A program made the translations under genes and the position numbers. Under the pieces are notes generated by a model. The model made no database searches. It was not told the DNA's origin and saw only the letters and a program-made list of their open reading frames with translations. A stretch of 64,000 nt of DNA from CTSoil-043 sp963821235 (lineage in GTDB: Bacteria > Chloroflexota > Limnocylindria > Limnocylindrales > CSP1-4). How positions within the stretch are numbered: the first letter of the stretch is position 1; every line of letters begins with the position of its first letter. The DNA lies in NCBI GenBank assembly GCA_963821235.1, contig CAWGCS010000001.1:1364001-1428000 (forward strand), in the 5' to 3' direction. Positions 24,037 through 34,301 of the stretch are shown here, one piece after another.

Positions 24037-24771
24037 GTGCTCGTCGGACTTGCACTCGGCTGGCGGGCGCGCCCGATGAACCCGGGCCACAACGTCCCGC
24101 CCCAGGAGCCGGACGACCTGCCGACCCCAGCCGACGCGCTCGACGGCCAGTCCGCATTCGACACCCGCGCCGAGGTGACCGCCCTGCCGGCGGACCCGAT
24201 CGCCGCGCGCGCGTTCATCGAGGGCCTCTTCGCCCGCCACCGGGGCGAGATCTACGCCTACCTCCTGCGGATGCTGCGCGATCCGGAGCTGGCCGCTGAC
24301 CTCGCCCAGGACGCCTTCGTCCGGGCCTACCGGGCCCACGCCGACCTCGACGACCCTGCGAAGGCGCGGGCCTGGCTCTACCAGATCGCCCACCGCGTGG
24401 CGCTCGACGAGATCCGCCGCCGCAAGATCATCCGCTTCGTCCCCTGGAGCGGCGAATCGCGCGGCTCCTCGCCCTCTGCCGAGCGCCTCGTCCTGGAGTC
24501 GCGCCTCTCCGGTGAGATGGAGCGCGCCCTGGGCCGGATCCCCGAGCGGCAGCGCTCGGCGCTGCTTCTCGCCGAGGTCCACGAGATGACCGGCCTGGAG
24601 CTGGCGGCGGCGCTGGGAACCTCGCACGTCGCCGCCCGCGCCCTCCTCACGCGAGCCCGCGAGAGCCTCCGGCGCGCCCTGGCCGGGGAGCGCGCGGAGA
24701 CGGCGGAACGCGAGGCGGCCGCCGGGAGGTCGAGCCGGCCGGATCGCCCGTCCCGCGAGGCGCGGCGATGA
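24037..24771 (+). CDS. ECF-type RNA polymerase sigma factor
   Basis: 244 residues from GTG 24037 (GGAGG 4 bases upstream); ATG 24076 is an alternative. Region 2 is clear (FARHRGEIYAYLLRMLRDPE, then DLAQDAFVRAYRAH and ARAWLYQIAHRVALDEIRRR), with a linker and region 4 (LGRIPERQRSALLLAEVHEM, then LELAAALGTSHVAARALLTR). Both termini carry disordered, charged extensions. It overlaps the next gene (ATGA), which encodes its likely anti-sigma factor. Confidence 0.93.
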   Translation: MLVGLALGWRARPMNPGHNVPPQEPDDLPTPADALDGQSAFDTRAEVTALPADPIAARAFIEGLFARHRGEIYAYLLRMLRDPELAADLAQDAFVRAYRAHADLDDPAKARAWLYQIAHRVALDEIRRRKIIRFVPWSGESRGSSPSAERLVLESRLSGEMERALGRIPERQRSALLLAEVHEMTGLELAAALGTSHVAARALLTRARESLRRALAGERAETAEREAAAGRSSRPDRPSREARR

Positions 24772-26852
24772 GCGGGCTGCAGCGCGCCATGCGCCACCCC
24801 GACCGAATCAACGATCCCCACGACCGCGCCCGCCGGCTGGCCTCGGACGGCCTCCTCGGCCCGCTTGACGAGGGGGACGCCGGCTGGCTGGCGACCCACC
24901 TCGCGGCCTGCGTCCCGTGTCGCGCCACCGCCGACGCCTTCGCCGCCGATGCCGCGCTCCTGCGCGGGCTCCGGGCCGAGACGCCGGTCATGCCCCGCGA
25001 CCTCGGCGCCCGCGTCTCGCAGGCTCTCGACCGGGAGGTCCGCCAGGCGGTCCGCCGGGCAGGCCCCAGCCGCACGTTCGGCGTGCGTGCTGGCAGCGTC
25101 GGGCGCGGGCCGGCGAGGCGCCCCAGCCCAGCCCTCGCCGGGCTGGCCCTGACGGCCATCATCGCCATCCTCGTCCTGCCCCTGGCCCTGCCGCTGGTGA
25201 ACCCGCCGGCGGCCTCGCCGGGTGTCGCGAGCTTCGCGCCCGCGCCGACCCCGATCACGGTCGACAGCCAGCCGGTGGCCTGGGTGCGGCAGCTGCCCGA
25301 CGGGACGTACGTCATCAGCAGCGCCGAGGTGAGCCAGGTCTGCGCCGGCATGGACGCCACCGCCTGCGGGACCCTCGACGGGGGAGCCCGGACGCTCGCC
25401 GCGCTCGACGTGCAGCCGTCGTCGGTGCTCCTGCCGCGCGACGGCAAGCCGGCGGTGATCGTCGGAGAGGGCGCCGTCTACGCGGTCATGGTGAACGTGG
25501 CGCTGCCCGTCACAAGCCCGGGGCCCGAAGCGTCTCCCGTTCCAACCAGCGAGCCTCTTCAATCGCCGGCGGCGTCGGGGGAGCTGGCTTCTCCTCCAGT
25601 CGGCTCTCCCGCGCCGTCGCGAGCTCCCGCCTCGCCGGAAGCCACGGAAGTGGCCACGACGGCCTCGCCCGCGGCCACCCTTCCCGTGGCCAGCCCCACC
25701 GCCAGCCCCGCCTCGACCGCGCTGGCGACGACGCCCGCCCTCCCCACGGAAGAGCCGTCGGCGGTGGTGGCCTCGGCGACGCCCGGCGACGGGTCCACGC
25801 CGGAGCCGCCGACCCCGCTTCCGACGCTCCCGCCCGCGACGCCCGCTCCCACGGCCGCCACGGCCCTGGCCATCGCCGAGGGCGTCGTGCTGACCGGGGC
25901 TTCCCCGGCCTACAGCCCCGACGGGACCTGGGTCGCCTTCTCGGCGCGGCCGGTGGACGGCACACAGGGCCCGGACATCTACGTCTGGCGCGTCGGCGAC
26001 CCGAAGGCCAGCCCGGTGACGACCGACCACGCCTCCGTCTTCTCCGGCTGGCTGGACGGCTCGATCCTCGCCAGCGCCGCCCGCGTGGCGGGCTCCGACC
26101 CGACGAGCGTCGACGTCCCGCCGGCGGACGCGGACCCGGCGACCGTGATCGCCAGGTCCTACCTGGTGGACCCGGCGACCGGCGCGGTGACCGCGATCCC
26201 GCTCGACGGCGTCTGGCGGCCGCTCGTCGACCCGACCGACCGCGTTGCGGTCTTCTGGACGGGGACGCTGGCCTGGAGCGCCGCCGACCTTGCCTGGCTC
26301 CCGGCGACCGGCAACCTCATGACGGTCCCCTGGGGCGTCGTTCGCGATGCGTCGGCCAGCCCGCTGCCGGAGCTGCTGCCGACCCCGACGCCCAACGCCA
26401 CGCCGAGCCCGCTCGCCGACGAGAGCGCGACGCCGACCGCCATCGCGACCGCGAGCCCCAGCGCCGTCCCGACCGCCAGCCCCGATGGCAGCCCAGATGC
26501 CAGCTCGCTGCCCGTCGAGGCGGCCGCCGGCAATGTCGTCGACTGGGAGGTCAGGTTCGATCCCGCGGGCCGTCGCCTCGGGGTCTGGATCGCCGATCCG
26601 ACGCAGCCTGGCGCGGGCCACCTCTCGCTCGTGGCCGTCGAGGAGGACGGCCGGCTCGGGCCGGTGGTCCTCGCCGATGCCGCCGCGCTGTCGGGCTTCT
26701 CGCTCGACGCCGACCGGCTTGCCTGGTCGACGCCGCCCGGGCAGAACGGCCAGGGCAGCCTGGTGGCGGTCTTCGCCTGGAAGGGCGACGCGGCCGGCCA
26801 GCTCTACAGCCTCCCCGAGCTCGGCAGCTCGCCCCTCCTGGTCGCCCGGTAG
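24768..26852 (+). CDS. Anti-sigma factor with zinc-binding N-terminus and large extracytoplasmic domain
   Basis: 694 residues, coupled to the sigma gene. The N-terminus has a ZAS zinc motif H44-x3-C48-x2-C51 (THLAACVPCR) that would hold the sigma factor. One membrane helix follows (about 124-145, ALTAIIAILVLPLALPL). Outside is a domain reading VAWVRQLPDGTYVISSAEVSQ, a long Pro/Ser/Thr/Ala linker (about 245-365), a PD40/WD40-like segment (ASPAYSPDGTWVAFSARPVDG), a second low-complexity linker (about 530-580) and a final beta segment. It probably senses an envelope condition and releases the sigma factor. The ligand is unknown. Confidence 0.85.
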   Translation: MSGLQRAMRHPDRINDPHDRARRLASDGLLGPLDEGDAGWLATHLAACVPCRATADAFAADAALLRGLRAETPVMPRDLGARVSQALDREVRQAVRRAGPSRTFGVRAGSVGRGPARRPSPALAGLALTAIIAILVLPLALPLVNPPAASPGVASFAPAPTPITVDSQPVAWVRQLPDGTYVISSAEVSQVCAGMDATACGTLDGGARTLAALDVQPSSVLLPRDGKPAVIVGEGAVYAVMVNVALPVTSPGPEASPVPTSEPLQSPAASGELASPPVGSPAPSRAPASPEATEVATTASPAATLPVASPTASPASTALATTPALPTEEPSAVVASATPGDGSTPEPPTPLPTLPPATPAPTAATALAIAEGVVLTGASPAYSPDGTWVAFSARPVDGTQGPDIYVWRVGDPKASPVTTDHASVFSGWLDGSILASAARVAGSDPTSVDVPPADADPATVIARSYLVDPATGAVTAIPLDGVWRPLVDPTDRVAVFWTGTLAWSAADLAWLPATGNLMTVPWGVVRDASASPLPELLPTPTPNATPSPLADESATPTAIATASPSAVPTASPDGSPDASSLPVEAAAGNVVDWEVRFDPAGRRLGVWIADPTQPGAGHLSLVAVEEDGRLGPVVLADAAALSGFSLDADRLAWSTPPGQNGQGSLVAVFAWKGDAAGQLYSLPELGSSPLLVAR

Positions 26853-26928
26853 GCGGCCGCCGCTCCCGGCCCGCGCCTCCGCTCCCGGCCGCGTGCCCGA
26901 CGGCCCGGCTCGCGCCCGCGTCGCGCGC

Positions 26929-26934
26929 TAGACT
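26929..26934 (+). promoter_or_regulatory. -10 box (TAGACT) of the pyr operon
   Basis: TAGACT lies just upstream of the PyrR-binding leader; the transcript would start around 26941. No clear -35 box is visible 17 bases upstream. Confidence 0.45.
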
Positions 26935-26942
26935 GCACGGGA

Positions 26943-26978
26943 CCTTTAAGGACCGGTCCCGCGAGGCCGGGAAGGAGG
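26943..26978 (+). promoter_or_regulatory. PyrR-binding mRNA leader overlapping the ribosome binding site
   Basis: The RNA reads CCTTTAAGGACCGG, then the PyrR consensus loop TCCCGCGAGG (26957-26966), then CCGGGAAGGAGG. It forms the known PyrR-loop hairpin: CCTT pairs with AAGG, CCGG with CCGG, and GGTC with GGCC, presenting UCCNGNGAGG. The 3' strand of the stem contains AAGGAGG, the ribosome binding site of the leader ORF, so PyrR bound with UMP would block translation initiation. No terminator hairpin follows, so control is probably translational rather than by attenuation. Confidence 0.85.
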
Positions 26979-26984
26979 ATGCAC

Positions 26985-27035
26985 GTGCCACGTCGCGGCG
27001 GGCGCACAGGGGCTGGCCCCGGGTCGGCCGCCTGA
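26985..27035 (+). CDS. pyr operon leader peptide
   Basis: A 16-codon frame from GTG 26985 (6 bases after AAGGAGG; the in-frame ATG at 26979 touches the ribosome binding site and is less likely) ends at TGA 27033-27035, overlapping the pyrR ATG as TGATG. pyrR has no ribosome binding site of its own, so pyrR translation probably depends on ribosomes finishing this leader. The peptide sequence (Arg/Gly-rich) is unlikely to matter. Confidence 0.6.
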   Translation: MPRRGGRTGAGPGSAA

Positions 27036-27580
27036 TGGACGCGCGCCAGATCATGACCGCGGACGAGATCCGGCGGGCCATCGTCCGCGTCTCCCACGAG
27101 GTCGTCGAGCGGCAGGCCGGGACCGACGGCCTCGTCATCGTAGGGATCCAGCGCCGCGGCGTCCCCCTCGCCCAGCGGATCGTGGCCGCGATCGCCGAGC
27201 ACGAGGGCGTGACCCTTCCCGTCGGCGCCCTCGACATCACCTTCTACCGCGACGACCTCTCGCTCATCGCCCAGCAGCCGATCGTGAAGGGCACGGACAT
27301 CCCGTTCGACCTCAACGGTCGCACGGTGGTCCTCGTCGACGACGTCCTCTATACGGGGCGGACGATCCGGGCCGCGATGGACGCCCTCGTCGACTTCGGG
27401 CGGCCGCAGGCGATCCGCCTCGCCGTGCTCGTGGACCGGGGCCACCGCGAGCTGCCGGTCCGGGCCGACCACGTCGGCAAGAACGTGCCGACGTCGCGCG
27501 ACGAGCTGGTCAAGGTCCACCTCGTCGAGGTCGACGGCGAGGACGCCGTCCGCATCGAGCGCCGCGAGGACCTGGCATGA
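27035..27580 (+). CDS. pyrR: Bifunctional pyr operon regulator / uracil phosphoribosyltransferase PyrR
   Basis: 181 residues, the normal PyrR length. The PRTase fold is clear: LVIVGIQRRGVPLAQRI, ALDITFYRDDLS (typical PyrR 'DitlYRDDl'), the PRPP-binding motif VVLVDDVLYTGRTIRAAMDAL, and VLVDRGHRELPVRADHVGKN. It binds the hairpin at 26943-26978 in response to UMP and reduces translation of the operon; it may also make UMP from uracil. ATG overlaps the leader-peptide stop, and its own stop overlaps pyrB (ATGA). Confidence 0.96.
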   Translation: MDARQIMTADEIRRAIVRVSHEVVERQAGTDGLVIVGIQRRGVPLAQRIVAAIAEHEGVTLPVGALDITFYRDDLSLIAQQPIVKGTDIPFDLNGRTVVLVDDVLYTGRTIRAAMDALVDFGRPQAIRLAVLVDRGHRELPVRADHVGKNVPTSRDELVKVHLVEVDGEDAVRIERREDLA

Positions 27581-28590
27581 GCGGGCCCACGCCGGAGGTC
27601 GCCTGGCAGCAGCGGCATCTCCTCGACGTGGACGTCCTCAGCGCGGGCGAGATCGCCCTGATCATGAAGACGACCGACGCGATGAAGGAGGTCCTGGGCC
27701 GCCCGATCACCAAGGTGCCGGCCCTCCGCGGCCGGAACGTCACGATCATCTTCTACGAGGCCTCGACGCGGACGCGGGTCTCCTTCGAGGTCGCCGCCAA
27801 GAACCTGTCCGCCGACGTCGTCAACATCGCCGCGAGCGCCTCCTCGGTGACGAAGGGCGAGTCGCTGGTCGACACGATCCGCACGATCGAGGCCCTCGGC
27901 GCCCAGATGATCGTCATGCGCCACGGCACGTCCGGGGCGCCGTACCTTGCCGCCGAGGTCTTCTCGGGCAGCGTCCTCAACGGCGGCGACGGCTGGCACG
28001 CCCACCCGTCCCAGGCGCTCCTCGACCTCTACACGATGCGGGCCCACCTCGGCGACCTGCGCGGCCGGAAGGTCGTGATCCTCGGCGACGTGCTCCACTC
28101 GCGGGTGGCCCGCAGCAACGTCTGGACCCTCACCGCGATGGGCGCCGACCTGTGGCTCTGCGGTCCGGCCCCCATCCTGCGCGGCTTCGACGCCTGGGCG
28201 GGCCGCTGGTCCAGCGGTCGGGGCCCGGTCGGGCACGGCGGCTTCACCGTGACCTCCGACGTCGACGCGGCCTTGAAGGATGCCGACGTGGTCATGGCCC
28301 TCCGCCTCCAGCGCGAGCGCATGGATGCCGGCCTCCTGCCCTCGCTGCGGGAGTACGCCGCCCGCTTCGGGTTGACGAGGGAGCGGCTGGCGGCAGCGAA
28401 GCCGGACGCCCTGGTCATGCATCCCGGCCCGATGAACGAGGGCGTCGAGATCGCCCCGGACGTGGCGGTCATGGACCGCAGCGTGATCACGGAGCAGGTG
28501 GCCAACGGGGTGGCGGTGCGGATGGCCCTCCTCTACCTCCTTGCCGGAGTCCATACGGGCGGGCACCCGGAGGACGCGATCGGTGGCTGA
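27577..28590 (+). CDS. pyrB: Aspartate carbamoyltransferase catalytic subunit PyrB
   Basis: 337 residues. It condenses carbamoyl phosphate and aspartate, the first committed pyrimidine step. Carbamoyl-phosphate site FYEASTRTRVSFEVAAKNL is intact, with ASSVTKGESLVDTIRTIEA, HPSQALLDLYTM and MHPGPMNEGVEIAPDV. No pyrI regulatory gene is nearby, as expected for a PyrR-type operon. It overlaps pyrR (ATGA) and pyrC (8 bases). Confidence 0.96.
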   Translation: MSGPTPEVAWQQRHLLDVDVLSAGEIALIMKTTDAMKEVLGRPITKVPALRGRNVTIIFYEASTRTRVSFEVAAKNLSADVVNIAASASSVTKGESLVDTIRTIEALGAQMIVMRHGTSGAPYLAAEVFSGSVLNGGDGWHAHPSQALLDLYTMRAHLGDLRGRKVVILGDVLHSRVARSNVWTLTAMGADLWLCGPAPILRGFDAWAGRWSSGRGPVGHGGFTVTSDVDAALKDADVVMALRLQRERMDAGLLPSLREYAARFGLTRERLAAAKPDALVMHPGPMNEGVEIAPDVAVMDRSVITEQVANGVAVRMALLYLLAGVHTGGHPEDAIGG

Positions 28591-30028
28591 GGCGCGGCGG
28601 GCGGGCGAGATGCGGATCGGCCAGGCGGTCGAGCTCCTGGAGATCAGCCGGGCCTGGCTGGTGGATCCGGCGGCCGGCCGGGAGGGCCCCGGCGAGGTCG
28701 TCGTGCGGGACGGTGTCCTCGAGGCCGTGACGTGGCTGGAGGGTGCCGAGGCGAAGGGGATCGGCCCGGACGGGGTCGTGGTCGCCCCCGGGTTCCTCGA
28801 CCTCCACGTCCACCTCCGCGAGCCCGGCAACGAGGACGCGGAGACGGTGGCCTCCGGCCTGGCCGCGGCCGCCCACGGCGGCTTCACGACCGTCTGCGCG
28901 ATGCCGAACACGTCGCCGGCCGCCGACGAGCCGGGTGTCTTCACCCGCGTCCGGGCCGCCGCGGACGCTTCCGGGTCGCCGGTGGAGCTGCTCCTCCACG
29001 GGGCGGTCACCGTCGGGCGGGGAGGGGAGCGCCTGGCGGCGCTGGGCGAGCTGGCGGACGCCGGCGCTGTCGGCTTCTCCGACGACGGCTCGCCGGTGAG
29101 GAGCCCCGTCATTCTCCGCAACGCGCTCCTCTATGCGGGGATGCTGGGCGTTCCGCTCGTCGAGCATGCCGAGGATCCGGCATCGACGGCCGGCGCCGAG
29201 GCGCACGAGGGCTACGTCGCGACGGTCCTCGGGCTCAAGGGTTGGCCCGTCGCCGGCGAGGTGGCCGCGGTCGAGCGGGCCATCGCCGTCCTCGGCGCCG
29301 TCCTGCCCGATTCCCCCGGGGCGCGCCTCCACCTCACCCATCTCTCCACGGCCGGCTCGCTGGAGGCCGTCCGCCGGGCGAAGGCGGCCGGGCTGCCCGT
29401 GACCTGCGACGTGACGCCGCATCACCTGGCCTTCACGGACGAGTGGGTCGCCGGCGCCCGCCGCTGGGCCTGGGAGGCGCTGGGCGCCGACGGGACGGCC
29501 CGCGACCCGTGGGCCGACGGGGCGCTGGTGGCGCACCCGTACGCGACCTCCTGCCGCGTCAACCCGCCGCTGCGAGCCGCCGAGGACGCGGCGGCCTGCC
29601 TGGCCGCCCTCGTCGACGGGACCGCCGACGCGGTGGCCACCGACCACGCCCCCCACACCCAGGTCGACAAGGAGGCCGAGTTCGGCCTGGCCGCGAACGG
29701 GATCAGCGGCGTCGAGACCGCCCTCGGCGTGCTCCTGGCGGCAGTCGGTGCGCGACGACTGACGCTCGGTCGCGCGGTCGAGGCGCTGGCGACTGGGCCC
29801 GCGGCGGTGCTCGGGGCACGCGCGGGGCGCCGTGACGGTGCGCGCGGACTGACCGAAGGGGCTCCGGCCGATCTCGTCGTCTTCGACGCCGGCGCGACCT
29901 GGACGGTGCGATCGGACACGCTCGCCTCACGCGGCAAGAACTCGCCGCTCCTGGGTCGCGAGCTGCCCGGTCGCGTGCTGCTGACGGTCGCCAGCGGCCG
30001 CCTCGCCTATCGCGATCCTGAGGCGTAG
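28583..30028 (+). CDS. pyrC: Dihydroorotase PyrC (class I, multifunctional complex type)
   Basis: 481 residues from GTG 28583, chosen because it overlaps the pyrB stop; the frame extends further upstream into pyrB. Zinc ligands are in LDLHVHLREPGNEDAETV; MPNTSP, HAED and HLTHLSTAGSLEAVR provide the other site residues, and ATDHAPHTQVDKEAEF is the diagnostic end of the active site. It closes carbamoyl-aspartate to dihydroorotate. It is the last gene of the first pyr block; pyrK, pyrD and pyrE follow about 8 kb on. Confidence 0.95.
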   Translation: MAEARRAGEMRIGQAVELLEISRAWLVDPAAGREGPGEVVVRDGVLEAVTWLEGAEAKGIGPDGVVVAPGFLDLHVHLREPGNEDAETVASGLAAAAHGGFTTVCAMPNTSPAADEPGVFTRVRAAADASGSPVELLLHGAVTVGRGGERLAALGELADAGAVGFSDDGSPVRSPVILRNALLYAGMLGVPLVEHAEDPASTAGAEAHEGYVATVLGLKGWPVAGEVAAVERAIAVLGAVLPDSPGARLHLTHLSTAGSLEAVRRAKAAGLPVTCDVTPHHLAFTDEWVAGARRWAWEALGADGTARDPWADGALVAHPYATSCRVNPPLRAAEDAAACLAALVDGTADAVATDHAPHTQVDKEAEFGLAANGISGVETALGVLLAAVGARRLTLGRAVEALATGPAAVLGARAGRRDGARGLTEGAPADLVVFDAGATWTVRSDTLASRGKNSPLLGRELPGRVLLTVASGRLAYRDPEA

Positions 30029-30265
30029 CGGGGCATCGTCGCCGGGCGGGTCCGGCCGCCGAAGGGCGGGGGCCGCCTCCACGCATGGATCGCGAGCACG
30101 CGTTCCGACGTGGTCGCCGGCGAGACGAGACAGCCGCCCGTCGTCAATCCCCGTGGAACGACATGGCAGTACGATGCGGTGACACAGTTGCCGAAGGGGG
30201 CAGGTGGGGAGGCGCTTGGGACCGGTCGCCCTGACCATGCCGGATCCGCCGGCCGGAGGTGCCAG
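30029..30265. other. Intergenic region downstream of pyrC
   Basis: Part of a 390-base gap between pyrC and the histidine kinase gene. No riboswitch, terminator with a U tract or confident promoter was recognised. Confidence 0.3.
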
Positions 30266-30373
30266 GTGAGCGAGCGCGACGAGGCGATGACGCAGCGCGG
30301 GAGCGAGGCGTACTGGCTGACCATCAACGTCGGGCCACCGCCGTCCGAGAAGCGACGGCGAGGCCTGGCGTGA
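30266..30373 (+). CDS. Possible 35-residue small protein
   Basis: GTG 30266 lies about 6 bases after GGAGGT and opens a 35-residue frame (SERDEAMTQRGSEAYWLTIN, ending in an Arg/Lys-rich tail) that stops 46 bases before the kinase gene. The ribosome binding site is good and the residues are not GC-random, but there is no homology evidence. It could be a leader of the kinase transcript. Confidence 0.3.
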   Translation: MSERDEAMTQRGSEAYWLTINVGPPPSEKRRRGLA

Positions 30374-30419
30374 GACCCGCAGAGAGCACAGGCTCGGCGG
30401 ACCAAGGGGCGCCGCTGCC

Positions 30420-31629
<1,210 letters not shown>

Positions 31630-31652
<23 letters not shown>

Positions 31653-33303
31653 CCCGGGGCGCCTGCGCCAGGTGCTCCTCAACCTGGCCGGAAACGCCCT
31701 GAAGTTCACCCACCAGGGGGAGGTCGCGGTGCGGGTGAGCCTCGCCTCGGAGACCGACACCGAGGTCATGCTGCGCATCTCGGTGAAGGACACCGGGATC
31801 GGCATCCCGGCCGACAAGCAGGCGTTGCTGTTCGAGAAGTTCACCCAGGTCGACACCTCGACCACCCGGCACTATGGTGGCACGGGGCTGGGGCTGGCCA
31901 TCTCGAAGCAGCTGACCGAGCTGATGGGCGGCCAGATCGGTCTCCTGAGCGAGGAAGGGCGCGGCTCGGAGTTCTGGTTCACGGCGCGCTTCGCCAAGCA
32001 GGCCGAGCGGGAACGGCCCGTCACCCCGACCGCCGAGGTTCGCGGGGTCCACATCCTCGTGGTGGACGACAACGCCACGAACCGGGAGGTCCTCGCGGCC
32101 CAGCTCGGGGCCTGGGGCGTGCGGTCCGAAGAGACCCCGGACGGCCCGTCGGCGCTGCTGGCGCTGGCGCGGGCGAAGGACGCCGGAGACCCCTTCGCGG
32201 TGGCCATCCTCGACATGCAGATGCCCGGCATGGACGGCACACAGCTCGCGCGGTCCATCAAGGCCGACGAGGCGCTCGCGCCGACTCGGCTCGTGCTCAT
32301 GACGTCGCTCGGCGAACGGGGCGACGCGCGGCAGATGGAGGAGATGGGCTTCGCGGCCTTCCTGGTCAAGCCGGCGCGTCAATCGGACCTCTTCGACAGC
32401 CTGGCCGCGGTGCTGGCCGGTTCGGCCGCGGCCCGCCCAGCGCGGCCCATCGTCACCCGGCACGCGACCCGCGAGCTGCGCCGGGGCGCGGTACGCATCC
32501 TGCTGGCCGAGGACAACATCACCAACCAGCAGGTGGCGCTCGGCATCCTGAAGCGACTGGGATTGCGCGCCGACGTCGTGGCCAGCGGCACCGAAGCCAT
32601 CGGGGCGCTCGAGGCGCTCCCGTACGACCTCGTGCTCATGGACGTCCAGATGCCCGAGATGGACGGCCTCGAGGCCACGCGCCTCATCCGCGATCCGCGG
32701 TCCGCAGTCCAGCGGCACGAGGTCCCGATCGTCGCCATGACCGCCCATGCGATGGAGGGCGACCGGGAGCGGTGCCTGGAGGCGGGGATGAACGACTACG
32801 TCGCGAAGCCGGTCTCCGCGCAGGCCCTGGCCGACGCGCTGGAGAGATGGCTGCCCCGGGACATCGCCGCCACCCCGACAAGGGCGCCTGCCCGAAGGGC
32901 GTCTGCCCCCCCGATGGCCGACGACCGGGAAGGGAAGGCGCCCGTCTTCGACAGGGCCGCGATGATGGCCCGCCTGATGGACGACGAGGAGCTCGCCCGC
33001 ATCGTCGTGGACGGGTTCCTGGAGGACGCCCCGAGGCAGATCGAGGCGCTCCGAGACTACCTCGGCGTCGCCGATGCCGAGGGCACGCTCCGCCAGGCCC
33101 ACACGATCAAGGGCGCCTCGGCCACCGTCGGCGGCGAGGCGATGCGGGCGGTGGCCCTCAAGATGGAGACGGCGGCCAGGGCGGGCGACTTCGATGCGGT
33201 CGCCGCCCGTCTCCCCGACCTCGAATCCGAGCTCACCCGCCTGCGCGAGGCGATGGGCGATGCGTCCGACGGGCGGCAACCCGAGCCGAGAGACCTGACG
33301 TGA
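31630..33303 (+). CDS. Hybrid sensor histidine kinase, C-terminal part (HATPase-REC-REC-Hpt)
   Basis: This is the continuation of the kinase in the +1 frame; its sensible sequence begins near 31491 (SKIEAGKLELETLDFDLRAL), so the listed start is only the first start-like codon. The ATPase domain is complete: N box GRLRQVLLNLAGNALKFT, G1 DTGIGIPADKQALLFEKF, G2 GGTGLGLAISK. It is followed by two receiver domains (Asp in AILDMQMPGMDG and in VLMDVQMPEMDG, each with a Lys-Pro end) and an Hpt domain (LRQAHTIKGASATVGG). This BarA/GacS-like layout runs an internal phosphorelay. The stop overlaps the next gene (GTGA), so the GGDEF protein is the likely partner. Confidence 0.85.
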
Positions 33304-34223
33304 GGATCCTCATCGCCGACGATGACGTCACCTCCCGTCTCGTCCTGGAAGGCGTGCTGAAGAGACACGGCCACGAGGTGATCGCGACGGTCGACGGCAC
33401 CGCCGCCCTGGAGGTGATGCTGGGACCCGATGCGCCCAGGCTGGCCATCCTCGACTGGATGATGCCCGGCCTCGCCGGCGTGGACGTGTGCCGCCGCGTC
33501 CGCACCCTGCAGTCCGACCAGCCGCCCTACATCATCCTCCTGACCTCGAGAGGCGAGAAGGCGGACATCGTCGCCGGGTTGAATGCCGGGGCCGACGACT
33601 ACCTGGCCAAGCCCTTCGACGCGGGCGAGCTGCGCGCCAGGGTCGAGGTCGGCCGGCGCATGGTCGACCTGCAGGCGAGCTTGCGCGCGACGCGCGACCA
33701 GCTCAACCACGAGGCCACGCACGACCCGCTGACCGGTGCTCTCAACCGCCGGGCGTTCGCCGGCGTCCTTGCCCGCGAGCTGGCCGCCGAGCGCCGGCAC
33801 GATCACGGGCTCGCCCTGGGCGTCTGCGACATCGACCAGTTCAAGGTCATCAACGACACGCTCGGCCACCAGGCCGGGGACGAGGTGCTGTGCGGCCTCG
33901 TTCATCTCATCGAGGGCACCCTGCGAGGACACGACGTCCTTGGCCGCCACGGCGGGGACGAGTTCGTGGTTCTCACCGATCACGTCAGGGACGCCACCGC
34001 GATCCTTCCGTACGAGCGCACGCGCGCCCTGGTCGCGCAGACACCGATTCCGACGAAGGCGGGCGATGTCGCCATCACCATCAGCTTCGGGGTGAAGGTC
34101 TGGAGAGTGGGCGAGAGCCAGGACGAGCTCGTCGCCGCGGCCGACCGGGCCCTCTATCGGGCGAAGGAGGGTGGACGGGACTGCGTCCGCATGGCCGTCG
34201 ATCCGCCCTCGCCGAGCACGTAG
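33300..34223 (+). CDS. Response regulator diguanylate cyclase (REC-GGDEF)
   Basis: 307 residues from a GTG overlapping the kinase stop. REC domain with the acidic pocket ADDD, phospho-acceptor Asp52 (AILDWMMPG) and Lys104 (YLAKPFDAGE). GGDEF domain from about 140 (HDPLTGALNRRAF), catalytic GGDEF at 218-222 (LGRHGGDEFVVL), and an RxxD inhibitory site (R209-D212) five residues before it, so feedback inhibition by c-di-GMP is expected. It should make c-di-GMP when phosphorylated by the upstream kinase. If the kinase is truly frameshifted, this enzyme would lose its main activator. Confidence 0.93.
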   Translation: MRILIADDDVTSRLVLEGVLKRHGHEVIATVDGTAALEVMLGPDAPRLAILDWMMPGLAGVDVCRRVRTLQSDQPPYIILLTSRGEKADIVAGLNAGADDYLAKPFDAGELRARVEVGRRMVDLQASLRATRDQLNHEATHDPLTGALNRRAFAGVLARELAAERRHDHGLALGVCDIDQFKVINDTLGHQAGDEVLCGLVHLIEGTLRGHDVLGRHGGDEFVVLTDHVRDATAILPYERTRALVAQTPIPTKAGDVAITISFGVKVWRVGESQDELVAAADRALYRAKEGGRDCVRMAVDPPSPST

Positions 34224-34301
34224 ACGGGCGGGCCGCCCGCAGGCCGCCAGGGTGCGTCGCAGCTGCATGCGGCCCGCCCCGTCGCGTGACGCCCGCTCCG
34301 C

